This document shows, one piece after another, positions 24,251 to 34,325 of a stretch of 64,000 bases of DNA (the first letter of the stretch is position 1; each line of letters begins with the position of its first letter). A program made the translations under genes and the position numbers. Source of the stretch: Pseudomonadota bacterium (lineage in GTDB: Bacteria; Pseudomonadota; Gammaproteobacteria; Burkholderiales; Burkholderiaceae_C); the NCBI GenBank assembly GCA_023387335.1, contig JAEWIF010000065.1, positions 1-64,000 of the forward strand, given 5' to 3'. The notes beneath the pieces are model-generated. The model was not told where the DNA came from and did not search any database. It worked only from the letters and a program-made list of their open reading frames with translations.

Positions 24251-25312
24251 AAGCCCTTCACCTACATCGCCCAGTCCCCCCGCGTCGTCTTCGGCGCGGG
24301 CTCGCTCGCCCGGCTTCCCGAAGAGCTCGACCGCCTCGGCATGCGCCGCGCGCTCGTGCTGTCGACGCCCGGCCAGCGCGCCCTGGCCGACCGCGTCGCG
24401 ACGCTGCTCGGCGATCGGGCGGCCGGCGTGTTCGCCGGCGCGGTGATGCACGTGCCGCACGAAGCGGTGCTGCAGGCGCGCGAAGCGGCGCGGGCAGCGG
24501 GCGCGGACGGCGCGGTCGCCGTCGGCGGCGGATCGACCACGGGCCTGGGCAAGGCGATCGCGCTCGCGTCGGGCCTGCCCATCGTCGCCGTGCCGACCAC
24601 CTACGCCGGCAGCGAGATGACGCCGATCTACGGCATCACCGAAGGCGGCCTGAAGAAGACCGGGCGCGAAGCCAGCGTGCTGCCGCGCACGGTGGTCTAC
24701 GACCCCGAGCTGACGCTGGGCGTGCCCGCGCACCTGAGCATCACCAGCGGCATCAACGCCATCGCGCACGCGGCCGAGGGCCTGTACTCGGCGGACGGCA
24801 ATCCGGTGATGGACCTGATGGCTCTGGAGGGCATCGCCGCGTTCGCGCGCAGCCTGCCCGCGATCCACGCGAACCCGCGCGACATCGACGCGCGCTCGCA
24901 GGCGCTTTACGGCGCCTGGCTGTGCGGCACGGTGCTGGGGAACGTCGGCATGGCGCTGCACCACAAGCTGTGCCACACGCTGGGCGGCAGCTTCAACCTG
25001 CCGCATGCGGAGACGCACACCATCGTGCTGCCGCATGCGCTGGCGTACAACGCGCCCGCCGCTCCCGACGCGATGGCGCGCATCGCGCGGGCGCTGGGCG
25101 CGGGCGACGCGGCGCAAGGCGTGTTCGACCTCGCGGCCGCGAACGGCGCGCCCACCGCGCTGCGCGACATCGGGCTGCGCGAAGAAGACGTGGATCGCGC
25201 CTGCGAACTCGCGCTGCAGAACCAGTACCCGAACCCGCGGCCGCTCGAGGCCGAAGGCATCCGCGCCTTGCTGCGCGACGCCTACGAGGGCCGGCGCCCG
25301 CGCGCCTCCTGA
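24248..25312 (+). CDS. Maleylacetate reductase
   Basis: A 354-residue iron-type alcohol dehydrogenase-fold enzyme. It reduces maleylacetate to 3-oxoadipate with NAD(P)H, the step after hydroxyquinol or chlorocatechol ring cleavage. Supporting segments are FTYIAQSPRVVFGAGSL at the N-terminus, AVGGGSTTGLGKAIAL (nucleotide binding), VPTTYAGSEMTPIYGIT and GMALHHKLCHTLGGSFNLPH, all typical of the MacA/ClcE/TftE group. Start ATG 24248 is chosen because family members begin at M-x-x-F.Y; ATG 24233, 24236 and 24224 lie upstream. It pairs functionally with the ring-cleavage gene at 26346, separated by a LysR gene. Confidence 0.92.
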   Translation: MKPFTYIAQSPRVVFGAGSLARLPEELDRLGMRRALVLSTPGQRALADRVATLLGDRAAGVFAGAVMHVPHEAVLQAREAARAAGADGAVAVGGGSTTGLGKAIALASGLPIVAVPTTYAGSEMTPIYGITEGGLKKTGREASVLPRTVVYDPELTLGVPAHLSITSGINAIAHAAEGLYSADGNPVMDLMALEGIAAFARSLPAIHANPRDIDARSQALYGAWLCGTVLGNVGMALHHKLCHTLGGSFNLPHAETHTIVLPHALAYNAPAAPDAMARIARALGAGDAAQGVFDLAAANGAPTALRDIGLREEDVDRACELALQNQYPNPRPLEAEGIRALLRDAYEGRRPRAS

Positions 25313-26232
25313 GCGAACGTCACCGGCTCCGGCTGGCGCCGCGCGGCCAGGCTGCGGCCCAGCGCCAGCTTGCGGATCGATGCGGCGAACGACCGCACCG
25401 CGGCCGACTGCTTGGTATCGCGCTTCCACAGCATGCCCGGCGTGCGCACCGGCGTGGGACTCTCCAGCGGCAGGATGCGCACGTCCTCGCGCGGCGACAC
25501 CGCGTGGGCGGAGACGATGGCGGCCAGCTGCGTGCGCGCCACGATGCCGATCATGGGCGCGATGGTGTTCATCTCCGCGACCACCACCGGCTCGGCGCCG
25601 CACGACTTGAAGCATTCCTCCAGCAGCGTTCGCGTGGCGAAGGCCTTGGGCAGCATCACCAGGGGCTGTCGGTGCAGTTCCACCATCCGAACCCGGCGGC
25701 GCTGCGCGAGCGGGTGGCTGGGCGCGACCACCAGCACCATCTCCTCGGTGTAGAGCGGCTCGAACCACAGGTGCGTGGGATCGGCGGGCGGGTAGGCGAT
25801 GCCGACGTCGAGCGAGGCGTCGATCAACCGCTGGCCGATGACGTCGGCGGCCAGCTCCTCCACCGTCACCATCACCGTGGGATTGCGCTGCAGGAACATG
25901 GCCAGGCACTCGGGCACGAAGCTGATGTTGAAGGTGCCGGTGGTGCCGATGCGCACCTCGCCCGTGAGCTCGTCGCCCGCGCGCATCAGGTGCTGCAGGC
26001 CGTCGTCGACCTCGCGCAGCGCCTTCGACGCGTAGCCCAGGAAGTTCTCGCCGGCCTCGGTGAGCACCACGCGCTTGCCGATGCGGTCGAACAGCAGCTG
26101 CCCGACCTCGTCTTCCAGCTGCCTGATCTGGTGCGAAAGGGTCGACTGCGTGACGTGCACGCGCTCGGCCGCACGGGTGAACGACAGGCACTCCGCCAGA
26201 GTGACGAAATAACGAAGGTGCCTCAGCTCCAT
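25282..26232 (-). CDS. LysR-family regulator of the hydroxyquinol cluster
   Basis: A 316-residue LysR protein: MELRHLRYFVTLAECLSFTR, then VTQSTLSHQIRQLEDEVG and LFDRIGKRVVLTEAGENFL. The effector domain resembles the CynR/BenM/CatR-type branch that responds to aromatic acids or muconates. It lies between maleylacetate reductase (convergent, 31-bp overlap) and the divergent hydroxyquinol dioxygenase gene, so it is the obvious local regulator. ATG 26232 fixes the usual N-terminus. Confidence 0.93.
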   Translation of the reverse strand: MELRHLRYFVTLAECLSFTRAAERVHVTQSTLSHQIRQLEDEVGQLLFDRIGKRVVLTEAGENFLGYASKALREVDDGLQHLMRAGDELTGEVRIGTTGTFNISFVPECLAMFLQRNPTVMVTVEELAADVIGQRLIDASLDVGIAYPPADPTHLWFEPLYTEEMVLVVAPSHPLAQRRRVRMVELHRQPLVMLPKAFATRTLLEECFKSCGAEPVVVAEMNTIAPMIGIVARTQLAAIVSAHAVSPREDVRILPLESPTPVRTPGMLWKRDTKQSAAVRSFAASIRKLALGRSLAARRQPEPVTFAQEARGRRPS

Positions 26233-26262
26233 AGGGTTTACCCCGCCGAATGATCGACGGCA

Positions 26263-26279
26263 TCGATTCAAACCATCGA
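26263..26279. promoter_or_regulatory. Candidate LysR box upstream of hydroxyquinol 1,2-dioxygenase
   Basis: TCGAT-N7-ATCGA with exact T-N11-A spacing lies 31 bp from the LysR start and 67 bp before the dioxygenase start. Spacing and position match the classical LysR recognition site in divergent catabolic promoters. Binding is inferred. Confidence 0.5.
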
Positions 26280-26345
26280 AATTCTTCACTACGCACGGCT
26301 GATGTCAATCGATAGAGTCCCGCCCAAGCCTCATCGGAGTGACTC

Positions 26346-27236
26346 ATGGCCCAACTGGAATACGACACCCTCAGCATCACGGACGCGGTCATCGGCCGGC
26401 TCGCCGAATGCCAGGACCCGCGCTTCAAGCAGGTGATGACCTCGCTCATCAAGCACCTGCACGACTTCGCCCGCGATGTCGACCTCAAGGGCGACGAGTG
26501 GATCAAGGCGATCGAATTCCTCACCGCCTGCGGCAAGACCTGCGACGACAAGCGCCAGGAGTTCATCCTGCTGTCGGACACGCTCGGCCTGTCGATGCTG
26601 GTGGTGGCGCTGGAACATGCGCGCGCGCTCAAGGGCCGCAGCGGCGCCACGCCGCCCACCGACGCCACGGTGCAGGGGCCCTTCTACTGGGAGGGCGCGC
26701 CGGAGCTTCCGCTGGGCGCCGACATCGCCGAAGGCGTGCCCGGCGAGCCCGCGCTCTACAGCGGCCGCGTCACCGACCTGGAAGGCAAGCCGCTGCAGGG
26801 CGCGCTGCTGGACATCTGGTCGGGCGACGGCGACGGCGTGTACGACATGCAGCGCGACGGCTCGCCGATGCGGGCGCGGGCGCGCATCCGCACCGACGCC
26901 CAGGGCCGCTACTGGTTCTGGTCGATCCGCCCGACCTACTACCCGGTGCCCGACGACGGGCCGGTGGGCGACATGCTGCGCAAGATGGGCCGCCACCCCA
27001 ACCGGCCGGGCCACATCCACATGATGGTCTCGGCGCCGGGGCACACCAGGGTGGTGACGCACCTGTTCGTCAAGAACAGTCCCTACCTCGACTCCGACGC
27101 GGTGTTCGGCGTGCGCGACAGCCTGATCGTCGACTTCGAACAGAAGGAACCCGGCACCGCGATGGACGGCCGCAAGATGACCCAGGCCTACCACGTGGCG
27201 CATTTCGACTTCCGCCTCATCCCCCAAGGCGCCTGA
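26346..27236 (+). CDS. Hydroxyquinol 1,2-dioxygenase (intradiol)
   Basis: A 296-residue intradiol dioxygenase that opens 1,2,4-trihydroxybenzene to maleylacetate. The N-terminal helical dimerisation domain covers about residues 1-100, followed by the catalytic beta-sandwich. The non-haem iron(III) ligands are in place: Tyr166 (GVYDMQ), Tyr199 (RPTYYPVPDDGPVG), His223 and His225 (NRPGHIHMMV). These correspond to Tyr164, Tyr197, His221 and His223 of the characterised Nocardioides enzyme. The PTYYPVPDDGPVG loop favours hydroxyquinol over catechol. It is divergent from LysR and starts a long co-directional run that continues with CoA-related genes and a transporter. Confidence 0.94.
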   Translation: MAQLEYDTLSITDAVIGRLAECQDPRFKQVMTSLIKHLHDFARDVDLKGDEWIKAIEFLTACGKTCDDKRQEFILLSDTLGLSMLVVALEHARALKGRSGATPPTDATVQGPFYWEGAPELPLGADIAEGVPGEPALYSGRVTDLEGKPLQGALLDIWSGDGDGVYDMQRDGSPMRARARIRTDAQGRYWFWSIRPTYYPVPDDGPVGDMLRKMGRHPNRPGHIHMMVSAPGHTRVVTHLFVKNSPYLDSDAVFGVRDSLIVDFEQKEPGTAMDGRKMTQAYHVAHFDFRLIPQGA

Positions 27237-27240
27237 AAAC

Positions 27241-28053
27241 ATGAGCAGTTCCATCAACAAGATCGGCAAGTCCACCGTGCCGCGCACGGCGATCAGCACC
27301 TCGGACGAACACAGCATCACGGTGCGCGGCGAGGACCTGTGCCGCGACCTGATCGGGCGCATCTCCTTCACCGACTACTTCAGCCTGCTGGTCACCGGCA
27401 AGCGTCCGTCGAAGGGCGATGCGATGGTGCTCGACGCCACGCTGGTCGCGATCGCCGAGCACGGCATGGTGCCCAGCGTGCAGGCCGGGCGCATGACTTA
27501 CGCGGCCGCGCCGGATGCCCTGCAGGGCGCGGTGGCGGCCGGCATCCTGGGCTGCGGCAGCGTGATCCTCGGTGCCTCGGAGACCGCGGGCCGGCTGTTC
27601 GCCGAAGTGGACGAAGCCTCGAAAGGCGGCGACCTGGAGCAGGCCGCGCAGGCCGTCGTGCGCCGCTGGCGCGAGGCCGGCAAGGCCGTCCCCGGTTACG
27701 GCCATCCGCTGCACAAGGAGCGCGACCCGCGCGTCGCGCGCCTGTTCGCCGTGGCCAAGGAAGCGGGCACCAGCCTGCGCTTCGTCGAGATCGCCGAAGC
27801 CGTCGAGAAGGTGATCCCCGGCATCGTCGGCAAGGACCTGCGCCTGAACGTCTCGGCCGCCATCCCGGCCGTGCTGCTGGGCACCAACTTCCCGCTGCGC
27901 GCGTTGCGCGGCGTGCCCATCCTCGCGCGCACCGCCAGCCTGATCGCGCACCTGACCGAAGAAGCCGTCAACCCGAGCGGCTTCGCGCTGTCCTACCAGG
28001 CCACGCGGGAGCTCGTGTACGAAGGCGAGCCCACCGAGGGAGCGAAGAAGTGA
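27241..28053 (+). CDS. Citryl-CoA lyase-like (citrate synthase family) protein
   Basis: A 270-residue protein of the citrate synthase fold, much shorter than citrate synthase (about 430). It retains the core with catalytic His155 in PGYGHPLHKERDPR and the late INPSGF-like NPSGFALSYQATREL end. Homologues are annotated as citryl-CoA lyase, which splits a citryl-CoA-type thioester to acetyl-CoA and an oxoacid. It lies 4 bp after the dioxygenase gene, and its stop overlaps the start of the CoA transferase gene (GTGA). The inference is that the transferase makes a CoA thioester that this protein cleaves. The exact substrate is not known. Confidence 0.82.
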   Translation: MSSSINKIGKSTVPRTAISTSDEHSITVRGEDLCRDLIGRISFTDYFSLLVTGKRPSKGDAMVLDATLVAIAEHGMVPSVQAGRMTYAAAPDALQGAVAAGILGCGSVILGASETAGRLFAEVDEASKGGDLEQAAQAVVRRWREAGKAVPGYGHPLHKERDPRVARLFAVAKEAGTSLRFVEIAEAVEKVIPGIVGKDLRLNVSAAIPAVLLGTNFPLRALRGVPILARTASLIAHLTEEAVNPSGFALSYQATRELVYEGEPTEGAKK

Positions 28054-29195
28054 TCGAAGTGCTCAAGGACGTGCGCGTGCTCGAGCAGGGCACCTTCATC
28101 ACCGGCCCGGCCTGCGGCATGCTGCTGGCCGACCTGGGCGCCGACGTGATCAAGATCGAGCAGCCCGGTTCCGGCGACCCGTTCCGCGCCTTCAAGGGCG
28201 GCCTCTACAGCCCCCACTTCCAGACCTACAACCGCAACAAGCGCAGCGTCACGCTCAATACGAAGCAGCAGGCCGACCGCGAGCGTCTGTACGAGCTGGT
28301 GAAGACCGCCGACGTGTACATCCAGAACTTCCGGCCCGGCGTGGCGGAGGAACTGGGCGTGGGCGAGAAGCAGCTGCGCGCCCTGAACCCGCGGCTGATC
28401 TACTGCTCCATCAGCGGCTTCGGCGCCACCGGGCCTTCGGCCACGCGTCCCAGCTACGACACGGTGGCGCAGGCGGCCAGCGGTTATCTCAAGCTGCTGG
28501 TGAATCCGGAGAACCCCCGCGTGGTGGGGCCGGCCATCGCCGATGCGGTGACCGGCTTCTATGCCGCGTACGGCGTGCTCGGCGCGCTGCACGAGCGCTC
28601 GCGCACCGGCCGCGGCCGCATGGTCGAGGTGTCGATGCTGGAGGCGATGACGCACTGGAACCTGGACGCGTTCACGCACTTCTATTCGGTGGGCGAGGTG
28701 ATGGGCCCTTACAGCCGGCCGCGCGTTTCGCAGTCGTACGTGATGGAGTGCAAGGACGGCAAGTGGGTGGCGCTGCACATGTCCTCGCCGGAGAAGTTCT
28801 GGCAGGGCCTGGCCAACGCGATCGAGAAGCCCGACATGTTCCAGGACCCGCGCTTCGCCACGCGCGAGGCGCGCATCGCCAACCAGGAAGCCATCATCGA
28901 ACTGATGTCGGGCATCTTCGCCACGCGCACGCGCGCCGAATGGTGCAACCGACTGCTGGCCGAGGACGTGCCGCACGCGCCGATGTACGACACCAACGAG
29001 GCGCTGGAGGATCCGCAGGCGCAGCACCTGCAGCTGCTGGTGCGGGCCACGCATCCGACCATGGGCGAGTTCCGCACCGTGCGCCCGCCGGTCAGCTTCG
29101 ACGGCCAGCGCTCGCTGTCGGTGCTGCCGCCGCCCACGCTGGGCGAGCACAACGGCGAGATCGACGCGATGCTGCGGCAAAGGAGCGCGGCATGA
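28050..29195 (+). CDS. CaiB/BaiF-type (class III) CoA transferase
   Basis: A 381-residue class III CoA transferase: VRVLEQGTFITGPACGMLLA, DLGADVIKIEQPGSGDP, NRNKRSVTLN, and the catalytic aspartate Asp165 in GPAIADAVTGFYAA. It moves CoA between carboxylic acids. It starts with GTG overlapping the previous stop (28050-28053) and ends overlapping the FMN reductase start, so translation of all three is coupled. In context it probably activates a dicarboxylic or hydroxy acid derived from ring cleavage. Confidence 0.92.
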   Translation: MIEVLKDVRVLEQGTFITGPACGMLLADLGADVIKIEQPGSGDPFRAFKGGLYSPHFQTYNRNKRSVTLNTKQQADRERLYELVKTADVYIQNFRPGVAEELGVGEKQLRALNPRLIYCSISGFGATGPSATRPSYDTVAQAASGYLKLLVNPENPRVVGPAIADAVTGFYAAYGVLGALHERSRTGRGRMVEVSMLEAMTHWNLDAFTHFYSVGEVMGPYSRPRVSQSYVMECKDGKWVALHMSSPEKFWQGLANAIEKPDMFQDPRFATREARIANQEAIIELMSGIFATRTRAEWCNRLLAEDVPHAPMYDTNEALEDPQAQHLQLLVRATHPTMGEFRTVRPPVSFDGQRSLSVLPPPTLGEHNGEIDAMLRQRSAA

Positions 29196-29758
29196 GCGAA
29201 TTGAAGGTCGGCCTGGTCATCGGCAGCCTGCGCCGCGAGTCCATGAGCCGGCGCCTCGCGCAGGCGCTGAAGGATCTCGCGCCCGCGGGCATGTCGTTCC
29301 ACGAACTCGATATCGGTGCCCAGCCGCTCTACAACGGCGACCTGGAAGACGGCGCCTCGGCCGAACCCTGGAAGCGCCTGCGCGAGTCGGTGCGCGGCAG
29401 CGATGCGGTGCTGTTCATCGTGCCGGAATACAACCGCTCCGTCCCCGGCGCGGTGAAGAACGCGATCGACATCGCTTCCAAGCCCAACGGGAAGAACTGC
29501 TGGGTCGGCAAGCCGGCCTTCGTCATGGCCCAGAGCAGCGGCCCGCTGGGCGGGCTGGCCGGGGCCTTCGCGCTCAAGCAGACGCTCGCCGGCGCGGGTG
29601 CCGTCACGATGCCGCATCCCGAGGTCTACCTCGGACGCATCGCCACCCTGTTCGACGAGCAGGGCCGCCTGGTGCCCGACACGCAGGAGTTCCTGCGCGG
29701 GGTGCTGGCCGCCTTCGGAACCTGGATCCAACGCTTCCCCCCGCGCGCGAGCGCTTGA
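29192..29758 (+). CDS. NADPH-dependent FMN reductase / quinone reductase
   Basis: A 188-residue flavodoxin-fold reductase: the FMN-phosphate loop GSLRRESMSRRLA at the N-terminus and the PEYNRSVPGAVKNAID motif in the middle are diagnostic of the NADPH-dependent FMN reductase/ArsH/ChrR family. It starts inside the stop of the CoA transferase gene (ATGA). No flavin-dependent monooxygenase is in this operon. A plausible role is reducing hydroxybenzoquinone, the autoxidation product of hydroxyquinol, back to the dioxygenase substrate. Supplying FMNH2 elsewhere is the alternative. Confidence 0.88.
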   Translation: MSELKVGLVIGSLRRESMSRRLAQALKDLAPAGMSFHELDIGAQPLYNGDLEDGASAEPWKRLRESVRGSDAVLFIVPEYNRSVPGAVKNAIDIASKPNGKNCWVGKPAFVMAQSSGPLGGLAGAFALKQTLAGAGAVTMPHPEVYLGRIATLFDEQGRLVPDTQEFLRGVLAAFGTWIQRFPPRASA

Positions 29759-29779
29759 TAACGACGAAGGAGACAAGCC

Positions 29780-30988
29780 ATGACCCATCCGCGTTCCGTG
29801 CCGCGCCGCGCCATCCTGGCGGCTGCCGCGCTCACCATCGCCGCGCCGATCGCGCTGGCGCAGCAGTCCCAGCAGCCGATCCGCATCGGCAGCACCCTGG
29901 CGCTGACCGGGCCGCTGTCGGCCACGGCGCAGGTGCACAAGCTGGTGGGCGACATCTACGTCGAGGACCTGAACAAGCGCGGCGGCCTGCTCGGCCGCAA
30001 GGTGGAGTGGGTGCTCAAGGACGACCAGTCCAAGCCCGACCTGGCGCGCACGCTGTACGAGCAGCTGATCACCGCCGACAAGGTGGACCTGCTGATGGGC
30101 CCGTACGCCACCGGCGCCATCCTGTCCGCGATGGGCGTGGCGCAGCGCTACAACAAGGTGCTGGTGCACCACACGCTGGGCGTGCCGTCGCTCGCCAAGT
30201 ACGACATGCAGTTCCCGGCCTGGTCGCTGGGCTCGGAGCCCGCCAAGACCACCACCGACACGGTGTTCGAGTCGCTGGCCAAGGGACCGAAGCCGCCCAG
30301 GACGGTGGCGGTGGTGACGAGCAAGTTCCCGTCCATCCACTTCATGTCCATGGGCGCGCGCGACACCATCAAGAAGCGCGGCCTGCAGGAAGTGCTGTTC
30401 CTCGAGTGGGAGTTCGGCAACCGCGACTTCGGCCCGATCGCCAGCCGCATCAAGGACGCCAAGCCCGACTTCGTGTGGGTGGGCGCCATCGGCCTCGACG
30501 GCAACCTGCTGCTCGACGCGATGAAGAAGATCGACTACGCGCCGCCGCAGCATTTCTACCTGTACCCGGCGCCCGGCCCGCTGGTCACGCTGCCGGAAGC
30601 GCAGGGCGCGCTGTCGGTCACCATCTTCGAGGAGCACCCGCCCTTCAGCACGCGCCCGAAGGCGGCCGAGTTCATCAAGAGCTACCGCGAGCGCGCCGCC
30701 AAGGCCAACTTCCCGGACACCTCGGTCGAGGTGCAGGCCGCGGCCTCGTTCACCGCGTGGCAGATCCTGGAGGCGGGGGTCAACGCGACCAAGAGCCTGG
30801 ACGACAAGCAGATCGCCGACTGGCTGAAGAAGAACCGCGTGGAGACCATCCAGGGCAGCCTGCGGTTCGACGGCCCGTCCAACTACGGCGACGACCTGAT
30901 GCGCATCAAGCAGGTGCAGAACGGCAAATGGCAGGTGGTGTATCCGCCCGAGTTCGCCGCTCCCGGCGCCAAGATGATCGCGCGCTGA
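29780..30988 (+). CDS. Branched-chain amino acid-type ABC transporter substrate-binding protein
   Basis: A 402-residue periplasmic receptor of the LivJ/Leu-Ile-Val fold. It has a twin-Arg-like signal (RSVPRRAILAAAALTIAAP, cleaved near ALAQ at residue 28) and the opening IRIGSTLALTGPLSATAQVH, then a two-lobed domain. GAAGGAGA precedes the ATG. In Burkholderiales such receptors often bind aromatic acids. It starts a complete Liv-type transporter within the hydroxyquinol operon, so uptake of the aromatic precursor is the natural inference. Confidence 0.9.
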   Translation: MTHPRSVPRRAILAAAALTIAAPIALAQQSQQPIRIGSTLALTGPLSATAQVHKLVGDIYVEDLNKRGGLLGRKVEWVLKDDQSKPDLARTLYEQLITADKVDLLMGPYATGAILSAMGVAQRYNKVLVHHTLGVPSLAKYDMQFPAWSLGSEPAKTTTDTVFESLAKGPKPPRTVAVVTSKFPSIHFMSMGARDTIKKRGLQEVLFLEWEFGNRDFGPIASRIKDAKPDFVWVGAIGLDGNLLLDAMKKIDYAPPQHFYLYPAPGPLVTLPEAQGALSVTIFEEHPPFSTRPKAAEFIKSYRERAAKANFPDTSVEVQAAASFTAWQILEAGVNATKSLDDKQIADWLKKNRVETIQGSLRFDGPSNYGDDLMRIKQVQNGKWQVVYPPEFAAPGAKMIAR

Positions 30989-30991
30989 TCC

Positions 30992-31852
30992 ATGTCGATT
31001 CCGAGCTGGACGCTCCTTGCGCAGTCCGTGCTGTCCGGGGTGTTCGCGGGCGCCCTCTACGGCTTGCTGGGGCTCGGCCTCGGCCTGTCGTGGGGGTTGC
31101 TGCGCACCATCAACCTGACGCACTTCGCCTTCGCCTTCCTGTCGGCCTACATCTGCTGGCAGCTGGCGGTGGGGTCCCATGTGGACCCGCTGCTCACGCT
31201 GGCCGCCATCGTGCCGCTGATGTTCGCGCTGGGGGCGGGGCTGCACTGGCTCACCGACCGTTTCCGGCTGACGCCGTTCAGCTCGCTGCTGCTCACCTTC
31301 GGGGCGATGGGCATCGTGGAGTCGCTGATGCAGACGCTCTGGACCGCGGACCCGCGCAAGCTGGATTCGCACTACGCCGAACTCAAGCTGCGCGTCGGCC
31401 CGCTGTTCCTGCCCATCCCCGAGCTGCTGACGCTGTTCCTCGCGGTGGCGATCTCGGTGGGCGTGTGGGCGCTGCTGCGCTACACCGACCTGGGCAAGGC
31501 GCTGCGCGCTTCCGCGGAAGACGCGCCTGTGGCCGCCGCCTTCGGCATCAACCAGCGCCGCAACGGGTTCCTGCTGGCCGGCACCTGCGCCGCGCTGGCC
31601 GGCGTGGCGGGCGTGTGCATCGCGCTGTCCAGCAGCATCAGCCCCTCGCAGATGTACGCGTGGGTGGGCGTGGTGTTCGCCGCCGTGATGCTGGGCGGCC
31701 TGGGCACGGCGCTCGGGCCACTGGTGGCCGGCATCGTGATCGGCGTGAGCGAGGCGGTGACCATGGCCGTCACTTCACCTTCGTGGGCGCCGCTGGTGTC
31801 GTTCACGCTGCTGATCCTCATCCTGCTGCTGCGGCCGGGACGGGTGCGATGA
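30992..31852 (+). CDS. LivH-type ABC transporter permease
   Basis: A 286-residue inner-membrane permease with about eight helices. It shows the LivH start GVFAGALYGLLGLGLGLSWG followed by INLTHFAFAFLSAY. The ABC-interaction loop is ALRASAEDAPVAAAFGINQRR. It begins 3 bp after the receptor gene and its stop overlaps the start of the livM frame (ATGA at 31849-31852). Confidence 0.93.
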   Translation: MSIPSWTLLAQSVLSGVFAGALYGLLGLGLGLSWGLLRTINLTHFAFAFLSAYICWQLAVGSHVDPLLTLAAIVPLMFALGAGLHWLTDRFRLTPFSSLLLTFGAMGIVESLMQTLWTADPRKLDSHYAELKLRVGPLFLPIPELLTLFLAVAISVGVWALLRYTDLGKALRASAEDAPVAAAFGINQRRNGFLLAGTCAALAGVAGVCIALSSSISPSQMYAWVGVVFAAVMLGGLGTALGPLVAGIVIGVSEAVTMAVTSPSWAPLVSFTLLILILLLRPGRVR

Positions 31853-33598
31853 AGTTGCGTGCCGCTCCCACCGCCGTGCTCGGCGCCGGCGTGCTGCTGG
31901 CCGCGCTGCCGTATTTCAGGCTGCCGGCGTTCTACGAGTCGTTCATGTACCTGGCGCTGTTCTGGATCGTGCTGGCCACGTCCTGGAACATCCTGTCGGG
32001 CTACGGCGGCTACTTCTCCTTCGGCCACGGCGCGTTCTTCGGCGCCGGCGTCTATACGAGTGCCACGCTGGCGGCGAAGTTCGACTGGCCGTTCCTGTGG
32101 ACGCTGCCGGTGGCCGCGCTGGTCGCGGCGGCCATCGGTGTCGGCGTGGGCGCGGTCGCCTTCCGCGTGCGCGGGGTGCGCGGCGAGCTGTTCGCGCTGC
32201 TCACGCTCGCGGTCACCTTCGTGGTGGCCACCATCGTCGGCAATACGCCGATCGACGGCGGGCCGGGCGTGTACCTGAACGCGGTGCCGGTTCCGAAGAT
32301 CGGCCCGACGCCCACGTCCAGCCTGTTCCTGATGATGCTGTTCGCGGCGGTGGTGACGCTGCTGGTCTCGTGGGCGATCCGCCATTCGCGCTTCGGCGCG
32401 GGGCTGTTCGCGATCCACGACGACGAGGAGGCGGCCGAGGTGATGGGCGTGCCGACCTACCGCTGGAAGCTGGGCGCGCTCGCCGTGTCGTGCGCATTGG
32501 CGGGCTGGGTGGGCGGCATCCACGCGCTGTTCGTCTCGTACGTGACGACGGCGGAGACCTTCAACCTGACCGTGCCGCTGACGGTGGTGCTCATGAGCAT
32601 CCTCGGCGGGACGCGGCACTGGGCGGGGCCGGCCATTGGGGCGGTGGCGATCACCTGCCTGCTGTTCGCGTTCACCGGCGGCGAGTACGCGGTGCTGGGC
32701 AAGGGCGTGATCGGGTTGATCCTGGTCGTCGGCATCCTGTTCATGCCCGAGGGCGTGATGGGGAAGTTGAAGCGCAAGGCCCGTCATTCCCGCGAAGGCG
32801 GCAATCCAGAGCTTCCGTCTTCAGCAGTCCCCGTGAAAGCACTGGATCCCCGCCTTCGCGGGGATGACGGCAAAAGCGTTCCGCTCCTCACCGTCAAAGG
32901 CCTCTCCAAATCCTTCCGGGGCCTCAAAGCTCTTTCCAACGTCAACCTCGAAGTCCGCCAGGGGGAGATCCTCGGCCTGCTCGGCCCCAACGGCTCCGGC
33001 AAGTCCACCTTCATCAACGTGGTCAGCGGCCACTTCCTCCCGGACGGAGGCCAGGTGCTGCTCGACGGGCGCGACATCGCCGGCCTGCCCGCGCACAGGA
33101 TCGCGCGCGCCGGCATCGCGCGCACCTACCAGATCCCGCGGCCGTTCTCGCAGATGAGCGTGCTGGACAACGTGGCCATCGCCGCGATGTACGCGGGGCA
33201 GGGCCTGAAGACCATGGACGAGGGCCGGCGCGAGGCGCGGCAATGGCTGGAATTCACCCACCTGGACGGCAAGGCGCACGTGCTCCCGGGCGACCTCAAC
33301 CTGCACCAGCGCAAGTTCCTGGAGCTGGCGCGCGCGCTCGCCTCGCGGCCGCGGCTGGTGCTGCTGGACGAGGTGCTGTGCGGCCTCACGCCCACCGAGA
33401 TCCAGTCGGCGGTGGCGCTGATCCGGCGCATCCGCGACCAGGGCACCACGATCGTGTTCGTCGAGCACGTGATGGACGCCGTGATGGCGCTGACCGACCG
33501 CATCGTGGTGTTCGACCAGGGTGCCATGCTGGCCGAAGGCGCGCCGCGCGAGGTGATGCAGAGCCCGGCCGTGATGAGCGCCTACCTGGGGGTGTCGC

Positions 33599-33606
<8 letters not shown>
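31849..33606 (+). CDS. LivM-LivG fused permease-ATPase with a repeat-derived linker
   Basis: One uninterrupted frame of 585 codons encodes two transporter parts. Residues 1-309 are a LivM permease (SWNILSGYGGYFSFGHGAFF, then EAAEVMGVPTYRWKLGALAV). Residues about 310-345 are a linker, HSREGGNPE to LDPRLRGDD, made by a palindromic repeat element. Residues 346-585 are a LivG ATPase with Walker A GPNGSGKS (379-386), Walker B LVLLDE and an unusual signature LNLHQRK in place of LSGGQ. Normally these are separate genes. Either a fused polypeptide is made, or the ATPase starts at an internal GTG such as 32833, which lacks a good ribosome-binding site. The last 8 bp overlap livF. Confidence 0.85.
32783..32868. 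repeat. Palindromic repeat element, copy 1 (inside the livM-livG frame)
   Basis: Two 27-bp arms, 32783-32809 (GTCATTCCCGCGAAGG...) and 32842-32868, are near-perfect inverted repeats around a 32-bp core. The outer TGGATTCC/GGAATCCA-type ends resemble dRS3/REP-like intergenic palindromes known from Neisseria and other betaproteobacteria. The core matches the core of the copy at 61534-61620 on the opposite strand (AGC.TCCG.CTTCAGC... ending GAAAGCA). It is translated in full here. Confidence 0.85.
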
Positions 33607-34303
<697 letters not shown>

Positions 34304-34325
34304 AGCAAACCAAGGAGGCGAGCGA

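Noticed and set aside
23515..26253. Frame of about 900 codons on the plus strand across the MBL, reductase and LysR genes
   Set aside because: It crosses three recognised genes in the wrong frame and its translation is Arg/Ala/His-rich without motifs.
28709..31372. Long minus-strand frame opposite the CoA transferase, FMN reductase and ABC receptor genes
   Set aside because: Shadow frame caused by high GC; the plus-strand genes have clear catalytic motifs and overlapping starts.
29755..31848. Upstream part of the 1283-codon plus-strand frame that ends with livM-livG
   Set aside because: This part overlaps the receptor and LivH genes in another frame and has no protein features; only the part from 31849 is real.
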